This document shows, in pieces, positions 7,106-15,292 of a DNA stretch of 21,647 nt. Source of the stretch: an uncultured Oscillospiraceae bacterium (GTDB lineage Bacteria; Bacillota; Clostridia; Oscillospirales; Oscillospiraceae); NCBI GenBank assembly GCA_934589665.1, contig CAKTOJ010000020.1, positions 1 through 21,647 on the forward strand, in the 5' to 3' direction. Made by a program: the position numbers and the translations under genes. How positions within the stretch are numbered: the stretch's first letter is position 1; each line of letters opens with the position of its first letter. Below the pieces are notes generated by a model. It searched no databases, had not been told where the DNA came from, and was given only the letters and a program-made list of their open reading frames with translations.

Positions 7106-7684
7106 TTATTTGCTTGAAGCATTGTGCGTGATGCTGACGCTTTCTCTGCTGTAAAGCCGGTCATCAGGAATCAGCCGCACCGCAAAATTCACGAGTGTCG
7201 GGATGGGCGTGGTATAGCCCTTCGCAGCTTCTCCCTTGACCGTTAGAACATAATCATCCTCGTCTCCCTCTCCCAAGTAGCCGGGACGGAGGACAGTATA
7301 GTTCAGGCTGCTGGCTTCCACCACATCTACTGCCTTGCGGTTGGGAATCTGTGCAGGCTCGTTGTCAAGGTTATCATCGCCGTCAATTTCGTCGGGGATC
7401 TCATTGTAAATGCCTACCGCACCCATGAAGATCAACCGATTTACGCTGCTTTCCGTCATGGCTGCAACAATGTTTTCCGCGGCCTTGGGCAGCGCATCCC
7501 CGGAAACGGCGCAGTACACGACATCGTGCCCCGGCATGATTGCTTTTAGTTCTTCAAGATTTTCCGCATCGCCGTTGACTGCCGCAATGCGGTCGGTGTC
7601 GGCGTACACATCCTTTGCATGGCGGGCAAACAAGGTGAGGTGACAGTCCGTGTCGGCAAGCAGCTTCTTTGCAAGAGCACTCCC
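7106..7684 (-). pseudogene. NAD(P)-binding (NmrA/SDR-like) protein, 5' end missing
   Basis: This frame encodes about 192 residues of an atypical short-chain-dehydrogenase/NmrA-type NAD(P)-binding protein. Recognisable family segments include DVVYCAVSGDAL, NRLIFMGAVGIYNEIP and YTVLRPGYLGEG. The frame is coherent upstream to GSALAKKLLADTDCHLTLFA (from 7684), which looks like the end of the Rossmann GxxGxxG motif and its following helix, but the first strand and the initiator are absent. Immediately upstream the sequence becomes the aldo/keto reductase gene in a different frame. The only start-like codon inside the remaining frame is TTG 7633, deep in the fold and without a ribosome site. I read it as a remnant left by a deletion that removed the intergenic region and the first roughly 10 codons. 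Confidence 0.8.
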
Positions 7685-8439
7685 CGCTGTGCCATTTCGT
7701 TGTCGGTCAGCGTAAAATCAAACAGGTCGAAATTGTCTTTGATATTCTCCGGCTTAGTGCTTCTGGGAATCACAGCGATGCCCTTCTGGGTCAGGAAGCG
7801 GAGCAGCACCTGCGCCGGAGTCTTGTTGTATTTTTCTGCCAATGCAAGTACGACAGGCTCGGTGAACATTTCATTGCGGTTGCCCTGACCCAGCGGGGCG
7901 TAGGCCATGTGAGCCACCCGCTTTTTGTCCACCCATCCCCGCTCAGTGCCGCGCTGGCAGTAGAGGTTCGTTTCGATTTGATTGACCGCCGGGACAATTT
8001 TGTTGTGGGCAATCAAATTAAGAAGCTGATCGGGCTCAAAGTTGGAAACACCGATGGCACGGACTCTTCCCTCGGCGTACAGTTTCTCCAAAACGCGCCA
8101 TGCCGCGTAATAGTTAGCGAAGGGCCAGTGCAGGAGCAACAGGTCAATATAGTCTGTTTGCAGATTAGCAAGCGACTGCACAACCGTCTGTTCTGCGTTT
8201 TCGTAGGATTTGAAGTTTACCTTGGTGACAAGAAACAGCTCCCTGCGGTCAACGCCGCTCTTTTTAATTTCCTCGCCCACAGCCTTTTCGTTACCATAGG
8301 CTTCTGCTGTGTCGATCATACGATAGCCGCTTTCGATTGCCGCTGCAACCGCGTTTCTGCAAATTTCGCCGCCCAACATGAATGTACCGAAGCCAACAAG
8401 CGGCATCTGAACGCCGTTATTCAAAGTCAAATATTCCAT
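7546..8439 (-). CDS. Aldo/keto reductase with aberrant C-terminus (deletion fusion)
   Basis: Residues 1-251 are a typical aldo/keto reductase (NADPH-dependent carbonyl reduction, TIM barrel). The catalytic tetrad is visible as D44, Y49, K73 and H104 (DTAEAYG, VTKVNF, LLLLHWP). The cofactor segment IPRSTKPENIKDN lies near 225-236. After NEMAQ (Q251, codon 7687-7689) homology stops, and the frame continues for 46 residues as out-of-frame translation of the neighbouring NAD(P)-binding gene. The normal last 25-30 residues, which cover the active site and cofactor pocket in this family, are lost, so activity is doubtful. Start ATG 8439 is supported by GGAGG at 8446-8450. It is read from the MerR-type promoter at 8491-8521. 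Confidence 0.85.
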   Translation of the reverse strand: MEYLTLNNGVQMPLVGFGTFMLGGEICRNAVAAAIESGYRMIDTAEAYGNEKAVGEEIKKSGVDRRELFLVTKVNFKSYENAEQTVVQSLANLQTDYIDLLLLHWPFANYYAAWRVLEKLYAEGRVRAIGVSNFEPDQLLNLIAHNKIVPAVNQIETNLYCQRGTERGWVDKKRVAHMAYAPLGQGNRNEMFTEPVVLALAEKYNKTPAQVLLRFLTQKGIAVIPRSTKPENIKDNFDLFDFTLTDNEMAQRGVLLQRSCLPTRTVTSPCLPAMQRMCTPTPTALRQSTAMRKILKN

Positions 8440-8460
8440 ATTCGTCCTCCAAACTCGCAT

Positions 8461-8489
8461 TTGCATAGACGTAACTGCTATGCTATAAT
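8461..8489 (+). promoter_or_regulatory. Probable promoter of the broken merR gene
   Basis: TTGCAT (8461-8466) and a perfect TATAAT (8484-8489) are 17 bases apart, pointing to the MerR frame at 8543. The -35 is weak. The location relative to the opposite-strand MerR promoter mirrors the layout at 2001-2078. Confidence 0.55.
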
Positions 8490-8490
8490 G

Positions 8491-8521
8491 ATTGTAACAA
8501 GTTCGAGTAACACGAAGTCAA
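8491..8521 (-). promoter_or_regulatory. MerR-type promoter and operator for the aldo/keto reductase operon
   Basis: On the minus strand, TTGACT (complement of 8516-8521) and TACAAT (complement of 8491-8496) are 19 bases apart. The spacer carries an imperfect inverted repeat (AGTTCGAGT against ACACGAAGT, 7 of 9 positions matching). A 19-base spacer with internal dyad is the hallmark of MerR-activated promoters. Confidence 0.8.
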
Positions 8522-8542
8522 GAGAAACTTTGAGGTTTGGCT

Positions 8543-8983
8543 ATGTATTATACGATCAAGCAAATGGCAGAGATGTTCGATGTCACAGAGCACACCCTGC
8601 GGTTCTACACGGATAAGGGCCTGCTGCCCTGTGAACGGGACAGCGGCAATCGCCGGGTATTCAATGAGGAATCCGTCAACTGAATGCAGGGTATCAAATG
8701 CCTGAAGGGCTGCGGGGCATCCATCAAGGATATTCAGGCGTATTGCCGGCTGTGCCTTGCGGAAGAATCCGAGGAAAATCTGTGGGCAAGGTACGCCATT
8801 ATCCTGAAGCAGCGAGCGGAAGCCTATAAGCGTGTGGAAGAAGCAAAAGCAACCGCAAAATACATGGATGAAAAGGTGGCGCACTATGAGGCAATCCTTG
8901 CCGGACTTGCCCCGGATGATACGAACCCGAAGAATTGGACCGTGGATAACCGGCCAAAGCACCAAAGCCCTTATAATGAATGA
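8543..8983 (+). pseudogene. MerR-family regulator broken by an in-frame TGA
   Basis: From ATG 8543 the frame reads a MerR winged helix-turn-helix (YTIKQMAEMFDVTEHTLRFY, then KGLLP and RRVFNEE) for 46 residues, then meets TGA at 8681-8683. The frame continues after it (GIKCLKGCGASIKDI, then a long helix and the effector part) to the stop at 8983. The TGA falls exactly where the intact MerR at 2109 has Trp in FEWLQVIG, so a single TGG-to-TGA change explains it. An ATG directly abuts the stop (TGAATG), so a 99-residue C-terminal piece without the DNA-binding domain might be made by re-initiation. The upstream ribosome site is weak (GAGG at 8532-8535). Repaired, the gene would encode 146 residues. 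It faces its presumed target, the aldo/keto reductase. Confidence 0.85.
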
Positions 8984-9013
8984 AAAGCCGCAGGCGGTTC
9001 GCCTGCGGCTTTT
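8983..9013. terminator. Bidirectional terminator between merR remnant and RND operon
   Basis: A perfect 14-base inverted repeat (8983-8996 with 9000-9013) surrounds a 3-base loop. An A-run on the left and a T-run on the right make it functional on both strands. It overlaps the stop codon of the MerR frame and lies about 60 bases beyond the end of the RND transporter gene. Confidence 0.92.
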
Positions 9014-9076
9014 TGCATATGGCATCCGGTCAGTATTCGGACACCTGTTATTCCGTTTTGCCGTCCGGTCAGGCGA

Positions 9077-12000
9077 TTACTCCGCCTGCGCGGCCTTGAG
9101 TTTCTTGGCTTTTCTGCGCTCCTTGCGGTGGCTCAGGTTGTCGATCACGCTGTAGTAGACCGGCGTGAAGAGCAGCGTGATGACCGTCGAGATGATCATA
9201 CCGCTCATCATCGTCACGCCCATATCGCTCATCATCTCGTTCGTGTCGCCGATGCCGAGCGCCATCGGCACCATGGCAAGGACAGTGGTGAGCGTGGTCA
9301 TCATGATCGGGCGCACACGAAGCGGGCAGGCATGCAGGATGGCCTCCTCGCGGCTCTCGCCCTGCTCGCGCCGGATTCGGATGTAGTCGACCAGAATGAT
9401 GGAGCTGTTGACCACCGTACCGGCCAGCATAATGAGCGAAACAAGCGAGATCATCGAAAGGTCACGTCCTGTGAGCGGCAGGGCGAAGAGCGCGCCCGTA
9501 AACGCCACCGGCAGGATCATCATAATCATCACCGGCATGAGGAAGGACTCAAACTGTGCGGCCAGCACGAAGTACACCAGACCCAGCGCGACAAGCAGCG
9601 CAAGCGCCAGACTGCCGAAGTTATCCATCATCTGCTCATACGAGCCGCCGGTCTCCACACTGTAGCCCTCCGGAACCGTGTAGCCGTTCAGGATCTGCCG
9701 GATCTGCTGCGTCATGGCCGTCGTGTCGCCGCTGATGGTATCGCCGCTGATGGTCACCTGACGGGACTGGTTGACACGCTGGATGCTCTGAGGCGCCTGC
9801 ACAATCTCCACCGTCGCCACAGAGCTGAGCGGCACATAGCCGCCGAGTGCCGTCGGAATCGGCATGGAACGCAGCGCATCAATATCTGTTGACGACGTGC
9901 CGTCACCCTTGACGACCACATCAAGCTCCTTGTTGCTGATGGTAACGGTCGTGGCCGTGCTGCCGGTCAGCTCAGAGCGGACGGCTGCGCCGATGGAGGC
10001 CGCAGTCAGGCCGTAGCGCGAGGCAGCCTCGCGCTGGATGGTGACCGTCACCTGCGGCACACGCTCAGACACCGTGCTGGAAACATCCACCGCATCGGGA
10101 AGCGCCGCGATCTGCTTTTCCAGATCGTTTGCGATCATGGTCAGGGTATCGTAATCGTCACCGGTAATGTCGACCTCAATGTCGCTGCCGCCCATCATGG
10201 ACGTCATATCAGACGTGCTGACCGTGATCTCACAGCCGGCAATATCCTGAAGCTTTGTACGCAGATCGTCCGCAATCTCCGAAGCGCTGCGGCTGCGCTC
10301 ACTCTTGCTCACAAGCGTGACACCCATCGTGGTCGAGCCGCTGCTCATCATCGAGCTGCCGTTGGACACCATATAGTACATGCTCTCGAGCTCCGGTGTT
10401 TCAGCGTTCACGATCTCACTCACGCGATCGGCGATCGCAGATGACTCCTCCAGACTTGAGCCGATCGGCATGGAGATGGAGATGGACACCTCGCCCTGAT
10501 CCATCTCAGGAATGAGTACCATCTTGGTGGACAGGCAACAAGCGAGAAAGAACACGACAAGCCCCACAGAGACGAGCATTCCCGTTTTGAGGTGCGTGAC
10601 AAAATGGCGCAGCAGGCGCATGTAAAGGTCGTTGAGCTTTTTGATCCAGCCGCCGACCGTCTGCGCAATGCGGCCGGGCTGCTTATTCGCACGCTTGAGC
10701 TGCTCCTCGCGCAGCTTCTGCTCGTCAAGGAGCATGTAGCACAGCAACGGTACCCAAGTCAGCGCGATGATGAGGGACGAGAGGATCAGAAACGCAATGG
10801 TCAGGCAGAAGTCCTTGAACATCATGCCCGCCATGCCGGTGGTAAGGCCCAGCGGCAGAAACACCGCCACAGTGGTAAGCGTCGAGGCGACCACCGAGCC
10901 TGTGATCTCCTTTGTGCCCTCCACGCAGGCTGTCATGCGGTCATGTCCCTCCGCAGCGAAACGGTAGATGTTCTCCAGCACGACGATGGAGTTATCCACG
11001 ATCATGCCGACGCCCATGGCAATGCCGCCGAGGCTCATCATGTTGAGCGTCAGATCAAAGACGTTCATCAGCACGAACACCGTCAGGATACAAACGGGCA
11101 TAGACACCGCGATGGTCAGTGTCGCACCCCAGCGGCGCAGGAACAGCCACACCACGACCGCCGCAAGGATCACGCCGAGGAGGATGTTCTCCATCGCAGA
11201 CTGCACAGACATATTGATGTAATCAGAGGCGAGGTACGGTGTGGCGTACTTCACGGATGGGTTCTCCGCCGCCAGTGTCTCCATACGCTTTTCGACCGCG
11301 TTCGAGGCTGCCGCCTCGTTCGCGCCGGACTGCTTGGAAACACGCAGCAGCACGCAGTTGCTGCCGTTCATCTTGGCGACGGTGCTCGCGTCCTCATTCT
11401 CCAGACTGACATTGGCCACCTCGCCGAGGCGGACGCTGCCGCCGGTCGGCAGCGGGACGAGCATATTCGCCACCTCCTCAACAGTCTGGAACTTGGCGTC
11501 CGTGGTGACGGTCAGCTTCTTTGAGCCGTTCTGCACATCGCCGCCGGGGTAGAGCAGGTTCTCCGCCGCAAGGATCTGGGAAATGTAGGTGTTGCTCAGG
11601 CCGTAGCCTGTCGCACGCGCACGGTCCACGCGCACGGCGATCTGCTGGTCCACGCCGCCGTAAACGTCCACAGAGGCTACGCCGTCGATGCGCTCGAGCG
11701 CGGGAGAAACAACATCCTCCGCCAGCGTCTGGAGCTTGGTGATGTCGTCGCCCATCAGGGCGATCATGGCCGTCGGCATCATGTCACTCATGTTCATGTT
11801 GACGATGATCGGGTCCATCGCGCCATCCGGCAGCGAGAGCATATCGAACTTCTCGCGCAGCTTCGTCGCCGCAATGTCGAGATCCGTACCGTCAACATAG
11901 GTGATCTGGAGCGTGCTCACACCGTCGGACGAAGTAGAGGACACCTCGTCCACACCGGAAACCGACATGACAGCCGTTTCCAGCGGGCGGCTGATAAGCT

Positions 12001-12181
12001 CTTCAATGTCCTCGGGCGTTGCGCCATTGTAATAGCACATAACGACCGCCATCGGCGCTTCCATGTCCGGCAGCAGCGACATCTGAAGCTGCGTGGTGAA
12101 GATCACGCCGAAAATAGAGATCATGATGACCGCCAGCAGCGTCGTCACCTTATGCTTGATACAAAATTTTGCAATGCTCAT
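9077..12181 (-). CDS. RND-family efflux transporter (AcrB/MdtB-like, HAE type)
   Basis: This 1034-residue inner-membrane RND pump has 12 expected membrane helices in two halves, each with a large extracytoplasmic loop. The start (FCIKHKVTTLLAVIMISIFG, then SLLPDMEAPMAVV) is the usual RND N-terminus. The fourth-helix signature reads GGIAMGVGMIVDNSIVVLEN. The second half repeats it with FALPLTGRDLSMISLVSLIM and GTVVNSSIILVDYIR. The pump would export small hydrophobic compounds using the proton gradient. At the proton-relay site the usual VDD of AcrB is VDN, so only one of the two TM4 aspartates is present. ATG 12181 lies 5 bases after the membrane-fusion gene stop, with GGAGG at 12192-12196. 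It is the last gene of the TetR-controlled operon. Confidence 0.96.
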   Translation of the reverse strand: MSIAKFCIKHKVTTLLAVIMISIFGVIFTTQLQMSLLPDMEAPMAVVMCYYNGATPEDIEELISRPLETAVMSVSGVDEVSSTSSDGVSTLQITYVDGTDLDIAATKLREKFDMLSLPDGAMDPIIVNMNMSDMMPTAMIALMGDDITKLQTLAEDVVSPALERIDGVASVDVYGGVDQQIAVRVDRARATGYGLSNTYISQILAAENLLYPGGDVQNGSKKLTVTTDAKFQTVEEVANMLVPLPTGGSVRLGEVANVSLENEDASTVAKMNGSNCVLLRVSKQSGANEAAASNAVEKRMETLAAENPSVKYATPYLASDYINMSVQSAMENILLGVILAAVVVWLFLRRWGATLTIAVSMPVCILTVFVLMNVFDLTLNMMSLGGIAMGVGMIVDNSIVVLENIYRFAAEGHDRMTACVEGTKEITGSVVASTLTTVAVFLPLGLTTGMAGMMFKDFCLTIAFLILSSLIIALTWVPLLCYMLLDEQKLREEQLKRANKQPGRIAQTVGGWIKKLNDLYMRLLRHFVTHLKTGMLVSVGLVVFFLACCLSTKMVLIPEMDQGEVSISISMPIGSSLEESSAIADRVSEIVNAETPELESMYYMVSNGSSMMSSGSTTMGVTLVSKSERSRSASEIADDLRTKLQDIAGCEITVSTSDMTSMMGGSDIEVDITGDDYDTLTMIANDLEKQIAALPDAVDVSSTVSERVPQVTVTIQREAASRYGLTAASIGAAVRSELTGSTATTVTISNKELDVVVKGDGTSSTDIDALRSMPIPTALGGYVPLSSVATVEIVQAPQSIQRVNQSRQVTISGDTISGDTTAMTQQIRQILNGYTVPEGYSVETGGSYEQMMDNFGSLALALLVALGLVYFVLAAQFESFLMPVMIMMILPVAFTGALFALPLTGRDLSMISLVSLIMLAGTVVNSSIILVDYIRIRREQGESREEAILHACPLRVRPIMMTTLTTVLAMVPMALGIGDTNEMMSDMGVTMMSGMIISTVITLLFTPVYYSVIDNLSHRKERRKAKKLKAAQAE

Positions 12182-12186
12182 GGAGC

Positions 12187-13338
12187 TCAGCCCTCCACGA
12201 TGCGGACGGCGTCACCATCCGTGAGGTACTGCTGGCCGACGGTGACGAGCTGCACGCCCGCCTCAAGCCCACTCGTGATTTCGGTCACACCACTGCTGTT
12301 CAGGCCGGTCGTGACCTCCACCTGACGGGCTGTGCCGTTCTCTACGACAAAGACGTACTGCGTCTCACCACTGGTGAGAATGGCATCGGTCGGAACGGCG
12401 ACCGCGCCCTCGGACACGGCGGTATAGAACGTCACATCGGCAAACATGCCGTTGAGCAGTCCCTCTACCTCAGCGGGAACCGTCACCGTCACAGTGTAGA
12501 GCTTGGTCTGCATGTTGGCAGCCTTCTCCGCCGAACGGACCGTGCCGTCAAACGAGGCGTCCGCCGCATTGACGTTTACCTTCACGGTGTCGCCAATGGC
12601 GATCTTGGGCACCAGCGCCTCGGACACCATGACGCTGACCTTCATCTGCTCCGCGCCGTCGATCACGGCAACGGCATAGTTGGGCGAGACGAGGCTTCCC
12701 TCGCTCGCGGTCAGCGAGGCAAGCACGCCGTCCACCGGCGCGATGACATTGCCCTGACTGTCGATATTCTCCATGGCAAGCGCAAGCTGCTCATAGCCCG
12801 ACTTCGCGTTCTGCACGCCGGCCTCGAGCTGGGCGAGCGTGGAATCGCGCTGCGCCGCGGCGGAAAGGTACTGCAGCTCCGCGCTGTCCACCTCGACCTG
12901 CGAAGCAGCGCCGATGGCAAGCAGCGCCTCGGTGTCGTTCCACGTCTTTTCGTACAGCGCAACCTGCTTATCGAGCACGTCCTTCTGACTCTCATAGCTC
13001 GACATGGCGCTCGTATAGCCGATCTCCGCCGCGCGGTACTGCGCCAGCGAGCTTTCCATATCGAGCGAGCAGATCACGTCGCCCGCCTTGACCGCGTCGC
13101 CCGCTTCTACATAAACGGCGGTACACTTGGCCGTTGCCGTGACGTACACGCTCGTCTCGCTGCCGGCCGTCACCTGACCGGAAACCGTATTCTCTGTTGA
13201 AATATCCTGCGATGCCACTGTCTGGACCTGCACGGCCACGCCAGTGGGCGTCGTGTCCTCCGTGGTTTTCTCTCCGCAGCCAGCGAGGGACAGCGCCAGC
13301 ACCAGAGCCAGCGCAAGGGAAATCACTCTTTTCTTCAT
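12187..13338 (-). CDS. RND membrane-fusion protein, lipoprotein
   Basis: This is a 383-residue periplasmic-adaptor-type protein (HlyD/AcrA family). A lipoprotein signal with lipobox LSLAGC ends near Cys21, so the protein should be anchored to the outside of the cytoplasmic membrane. The lipoyl/barrel-sandwich halves lie near residues 50-95 (VEAGDAVKAGDVICSLD) and 185-215 (NVIAPVDGVLASLTASEGSL) and flank a coiled-coil hairpin of about 85 residues. Beta-barrel and membrane-proximal domains follow (SGETQYVFVVENG, TSGLEAGVQLVTVG). GGAGG at 13348-13352 favours ATG 13338 over TTG 13341. It sits between the TolC-like and RND genes with overlapping or very short junctions and should link the pump to its partner. 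Confidence 0.95.
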   Translation of the reverse strand: MKKRVISLALALVLALSLAGCGEKTTEDTTPTGVAVQVQTVASQDISTENTVSGQVTAGSETSVYVTATAKCTAVYVEAGDAVKAGDVICSLDMESSLAQYRAAEIGYTSAMSSYESQKDVLDKQVALYEKTWNDTEALLAIGAASQVEVDSAELQYLSAAAQRDSTLAQLEAGVQNAKSGYEQLALAMENIDSQGNVIAPVDGVLASLTASEGSLVSPNYAVAVIDGAEQMKVSVMVSEALVPKIAIGDTVKVNVNAADASFDGTVRSAEKAANMQTKLYTVTVTVPAEVEGLLNGMFADVTFYTAVSEGAVAVPTDAILTSGETQYVFVVENGTARQVEVTTGLNSSGVTEITSGLEAGVQLVTVGQQYLTDGDAVRIVEG

Positions 13339-13352
13339 CAATGCAGCCCTCC

Positions 13353-14645
13353 TCAGCTGTTGATCAGGCCGTTTTCCACAGCCCAGCGGTAATTGTTGTA
13401 TGCGGTAAACAGATCGTGCTCGGCGCCGGTCACAGTGTCCTGCGCGGCGTAGAGGTCATCCTCCGCCGTGTGCAGCGCGTTCTCGGAAATGGAGCCCTGA
13501 TCGTATTTGAGCTGCGCCGTCTCCAGATCTGCACGCTTGACTGCCAGCGACGTCTGCGCCGAGGTCAGGATCTGTGCGCAGTCCTTCACGCTGTCGTAGA
13601 GCGAGCGGAAGGAGAGCTCATAGCTCTGCACGGTGGCATTATAGGTATACTGTGCGGCCTGCCAGGTATGTCTCGCCTGCACCTTTTTATAATTCGTGGC
13701 AACGTAATTGTCCCGCGCGCCGCTGTCCTCATAGGCCTCGTCCGCGTCATCGAGCGTCTTTTTTGCGGCATAGAGCTCATAGCTCGCCGCCTTTGCCTTC
13801 TCCAGATCCTTCTCCAGATCCATCGCGGCGATCTGCTCCGATGTCACCGCCAACAGCTTTTGCAGCGAAAGGTTCGCGGTCAGCTCCTCGCCGATCATCG
13901 AATTGAGCTGGCGGCGCAAAGCGGCAATGTTCATGTCCAGCGTCGCCTTGCCGCTTTCAAGCTGCGTCTTGCCGGCCTTGACCTGCTGGAGCGTCATGGC
14001 GCTGATCTGGCCGAGCTGATAGCGCAGCTCCATCTCCTCGATCGTGCGGTCGAGCGCCGCATCCTGCCGCGCAAGCGCGGCGGACTGCACGGTAAGATCC
14101 AGCAGCGTCACATAAAGGGACTGCCCCATCATGACCACCGTGTCCTCCGTGTTGCGCAGCTGGCGGACGAGATCGGCGTTATCCTCCTGCAAATCACCAT
14201 CGCGCACCGCGTCAAACTGCTTTTTCAGCGCGTCGTAATTGCTTTGAAGGCTCTGGCTGCCAAGCAAGCCGACCGTATTTCCCAGCGCGTTGATCGCCGC
14301 GCCGCTCCCCTGATCACCCGCAAGGCTCCCGAGACTTCCCAGCTGCGCCATGCTCCACTGGGTATCCGCGATCTGGTTGAGTGCCTCGCGCAAATCGTCC
14401 TCGATCTTTTCATAGTCCGTGCTCTCAATGAGAGCAATGTTCTCCTCCAGCGCCAGCAGCGAGTAGCTGCCAGCCTTCATCCGGTCGCCGAGATTTTCAA
14501 AGCTCAACGTGCCTGCCGCATCCTGCGTGGTCTGCGCAGTCTCCTGCGCCGCCGCGTCTTTTTCCTGCTCGTCCGCCAGCGCGCCGATGACCAGTGCCGA
14601 AAGCATGGCCAGCGCCAGCAGCAGAGCAGTCCCCCTTTTTTTCAT
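13353..14645 (-). CDS. TolC-like (OEP family) secreted protein of a Gram-positive efflux operon
   Basis: This 430-residue protein has an N-terminal signal peptide (about residues 1-25, ending near GALA) and an almost entirely helical remainder. Long heptad-rich segments fall near 150-220 and 340-425, in the two-repeat pattern of TolC/OEP proteins (for example YDQGSISENALHTAEDDLYA near the end). No lipobox is seen. In diderms TolC forms the outer-membrane exit duct. In a monoderm there is no outer membrane, so its job is uncertain; it may form a helical conduit or sheath with the adaptor. The start overlaps the TetR stop (ATGA), with GGAGG at 14655-14659. The stop overlaps the ribosome site of the adaptor gene, indicating strong coupling. 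Confidence 0.85.
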   Translation of the reverse strand: MKKRGTALLLALAMLSALVIGALADEQEKDAAAQETAQTTQDAAGTLSFENLGDRMKAGSYSLLALEENIALIESTDYEKIEDDLREALNQIADTQWSMAQLGSLGSLAGDQGSGAAINALGNTVGLLGSQSLQSNYDALKKQFDAVRDGDLQEDNADLVRQLRNTEDTVVMMGQSLYVTLLDLTVQSAALARQDAALDRTIEEMELRYQLGQISAMTLQQVKAGKTQLESGKATLDMNIAALRRQLNSMIGEELTANLSLQKLLAVTSEQIAAMDLEKDLEKAKAASYELYAAKKTLDDADEAYEDSGARDNYVATNYKKVQARHTWQAAQYTYNATVQSYELSFRSLYDSVKDCAQILTSAQTSLAVKRADLETAQLKYDQGSISENALHTAEDDLYAAQDTVTGAEHDLFTAYNNYRWAVENGLINS

Positions 14646-15277
14646 TTGCTATGTCCTCCTTCGGGTACGGCAGCACTGCCGTTTTTTATAATTTCGATCT
14701 GGCCGAGCAGATGCCGGCGCTCCTGTTCATGCTGCTCCGGCATTTGCAGCGTCCGCGCAATGGTGCAGCCCACCGCGCTGGTGAGCAGAGTGAACACCTC
14801 TGTAAGATACTCCTTGTCTGCCCGCTTGAGCCGCGTCATATCAACACCGTCGGCCAGCCGCTCGAGCGGCTCGAGCTCCTCGCGCGGCCGCTCAAAAAAC
14901 ATGCGCGGCACATCCATGCTCGCATTGAGGCGGAAGAGCTCGAAGATCCTGCGAAACGGCGGTGCAACCTCTCCGCTTCCCTGAAACAGCGCGTCGTATA
15001 CACCCAGCATCATGTCAAAGAGGTCGCCCCCCGCGCGCTTGAGCTCATCGCGGAATAACTCAATAAACTGTGTACGCGACTGATCCATTAAAAAGAAGAA
15101 CAGGTCGCTCTTATCTTCAAAATACTGGTAAAAGCTGCCGCGCGGAATCCGCGCCTTCTGAATGATGCGGTTGATGGAAACATCCGAGTAGGCAACGAGC
15201 GTAAATTCCTCCCAGGCGCAGTCAATGATCCGGGCGCGTTTCTCCTCCGCTAATCGGAAAAAGGTATCGGTCGGCAT
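14642..15277 (-). CDS. TetR/AcrR-family repressor of the RND operon
   Basis: This is a 211-residue TetR regulator. The N-terminal helix-turn-helix covers about residues 12-58 (FTLVAYSDVSINRIIQKA, then RIPRGSFYQYFEDKSDLF), and a helical ligand-binding and dimer domain of about 150 residues follows. It is the first gene of the efflux operon, with an ATGA overlap to the TolC-like gene. ATG 15277 has GGAGG at 15285-15289. Two tandem operator-like repeats lie between its promoter and its start, so it very likely represses its own operon until a pump substrate binds. TetR control of RND pumps is well established; the ligand here is unknown. Confidence 0.95.
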   Translation of the reverse strand: MPTDTFFRLAEEKRARIIDCAWEEFTLVAYSDVSINRIIQKARIPRGSFYQYFEDKSDLFFFLMDQSRTQFIELFRDELKRAGGDLFDMMLGVYDALFQGSGEVAPPFRRIFELFRLNASMDVPRMFFERPREELEPLERLADGVDMTRLKRADKEYLTEVFTLLTSAVGCTIARTLQMPEQHEQERRHLLGQIEIIKNGSAAVPEGGHSK

Positions 15278-15292
15278 GGTCTCTCCTCCTAT

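Noticed and set aside
9128..12168. Several 250-310 residue plus-strand frames opposite the RND gene
   Set aside because: They are mirror frames of a recognisable 1034-residue transporter, with H/R-rich composition and no known domains.
13197..14984. 595-residue open frame on the plus strand opposite the TolC-like and TetR genes
   Set aside because: It covers parts of three opposite-strand genes with clear signatures, has odd composition (rich in R, H, L) and no start signals.
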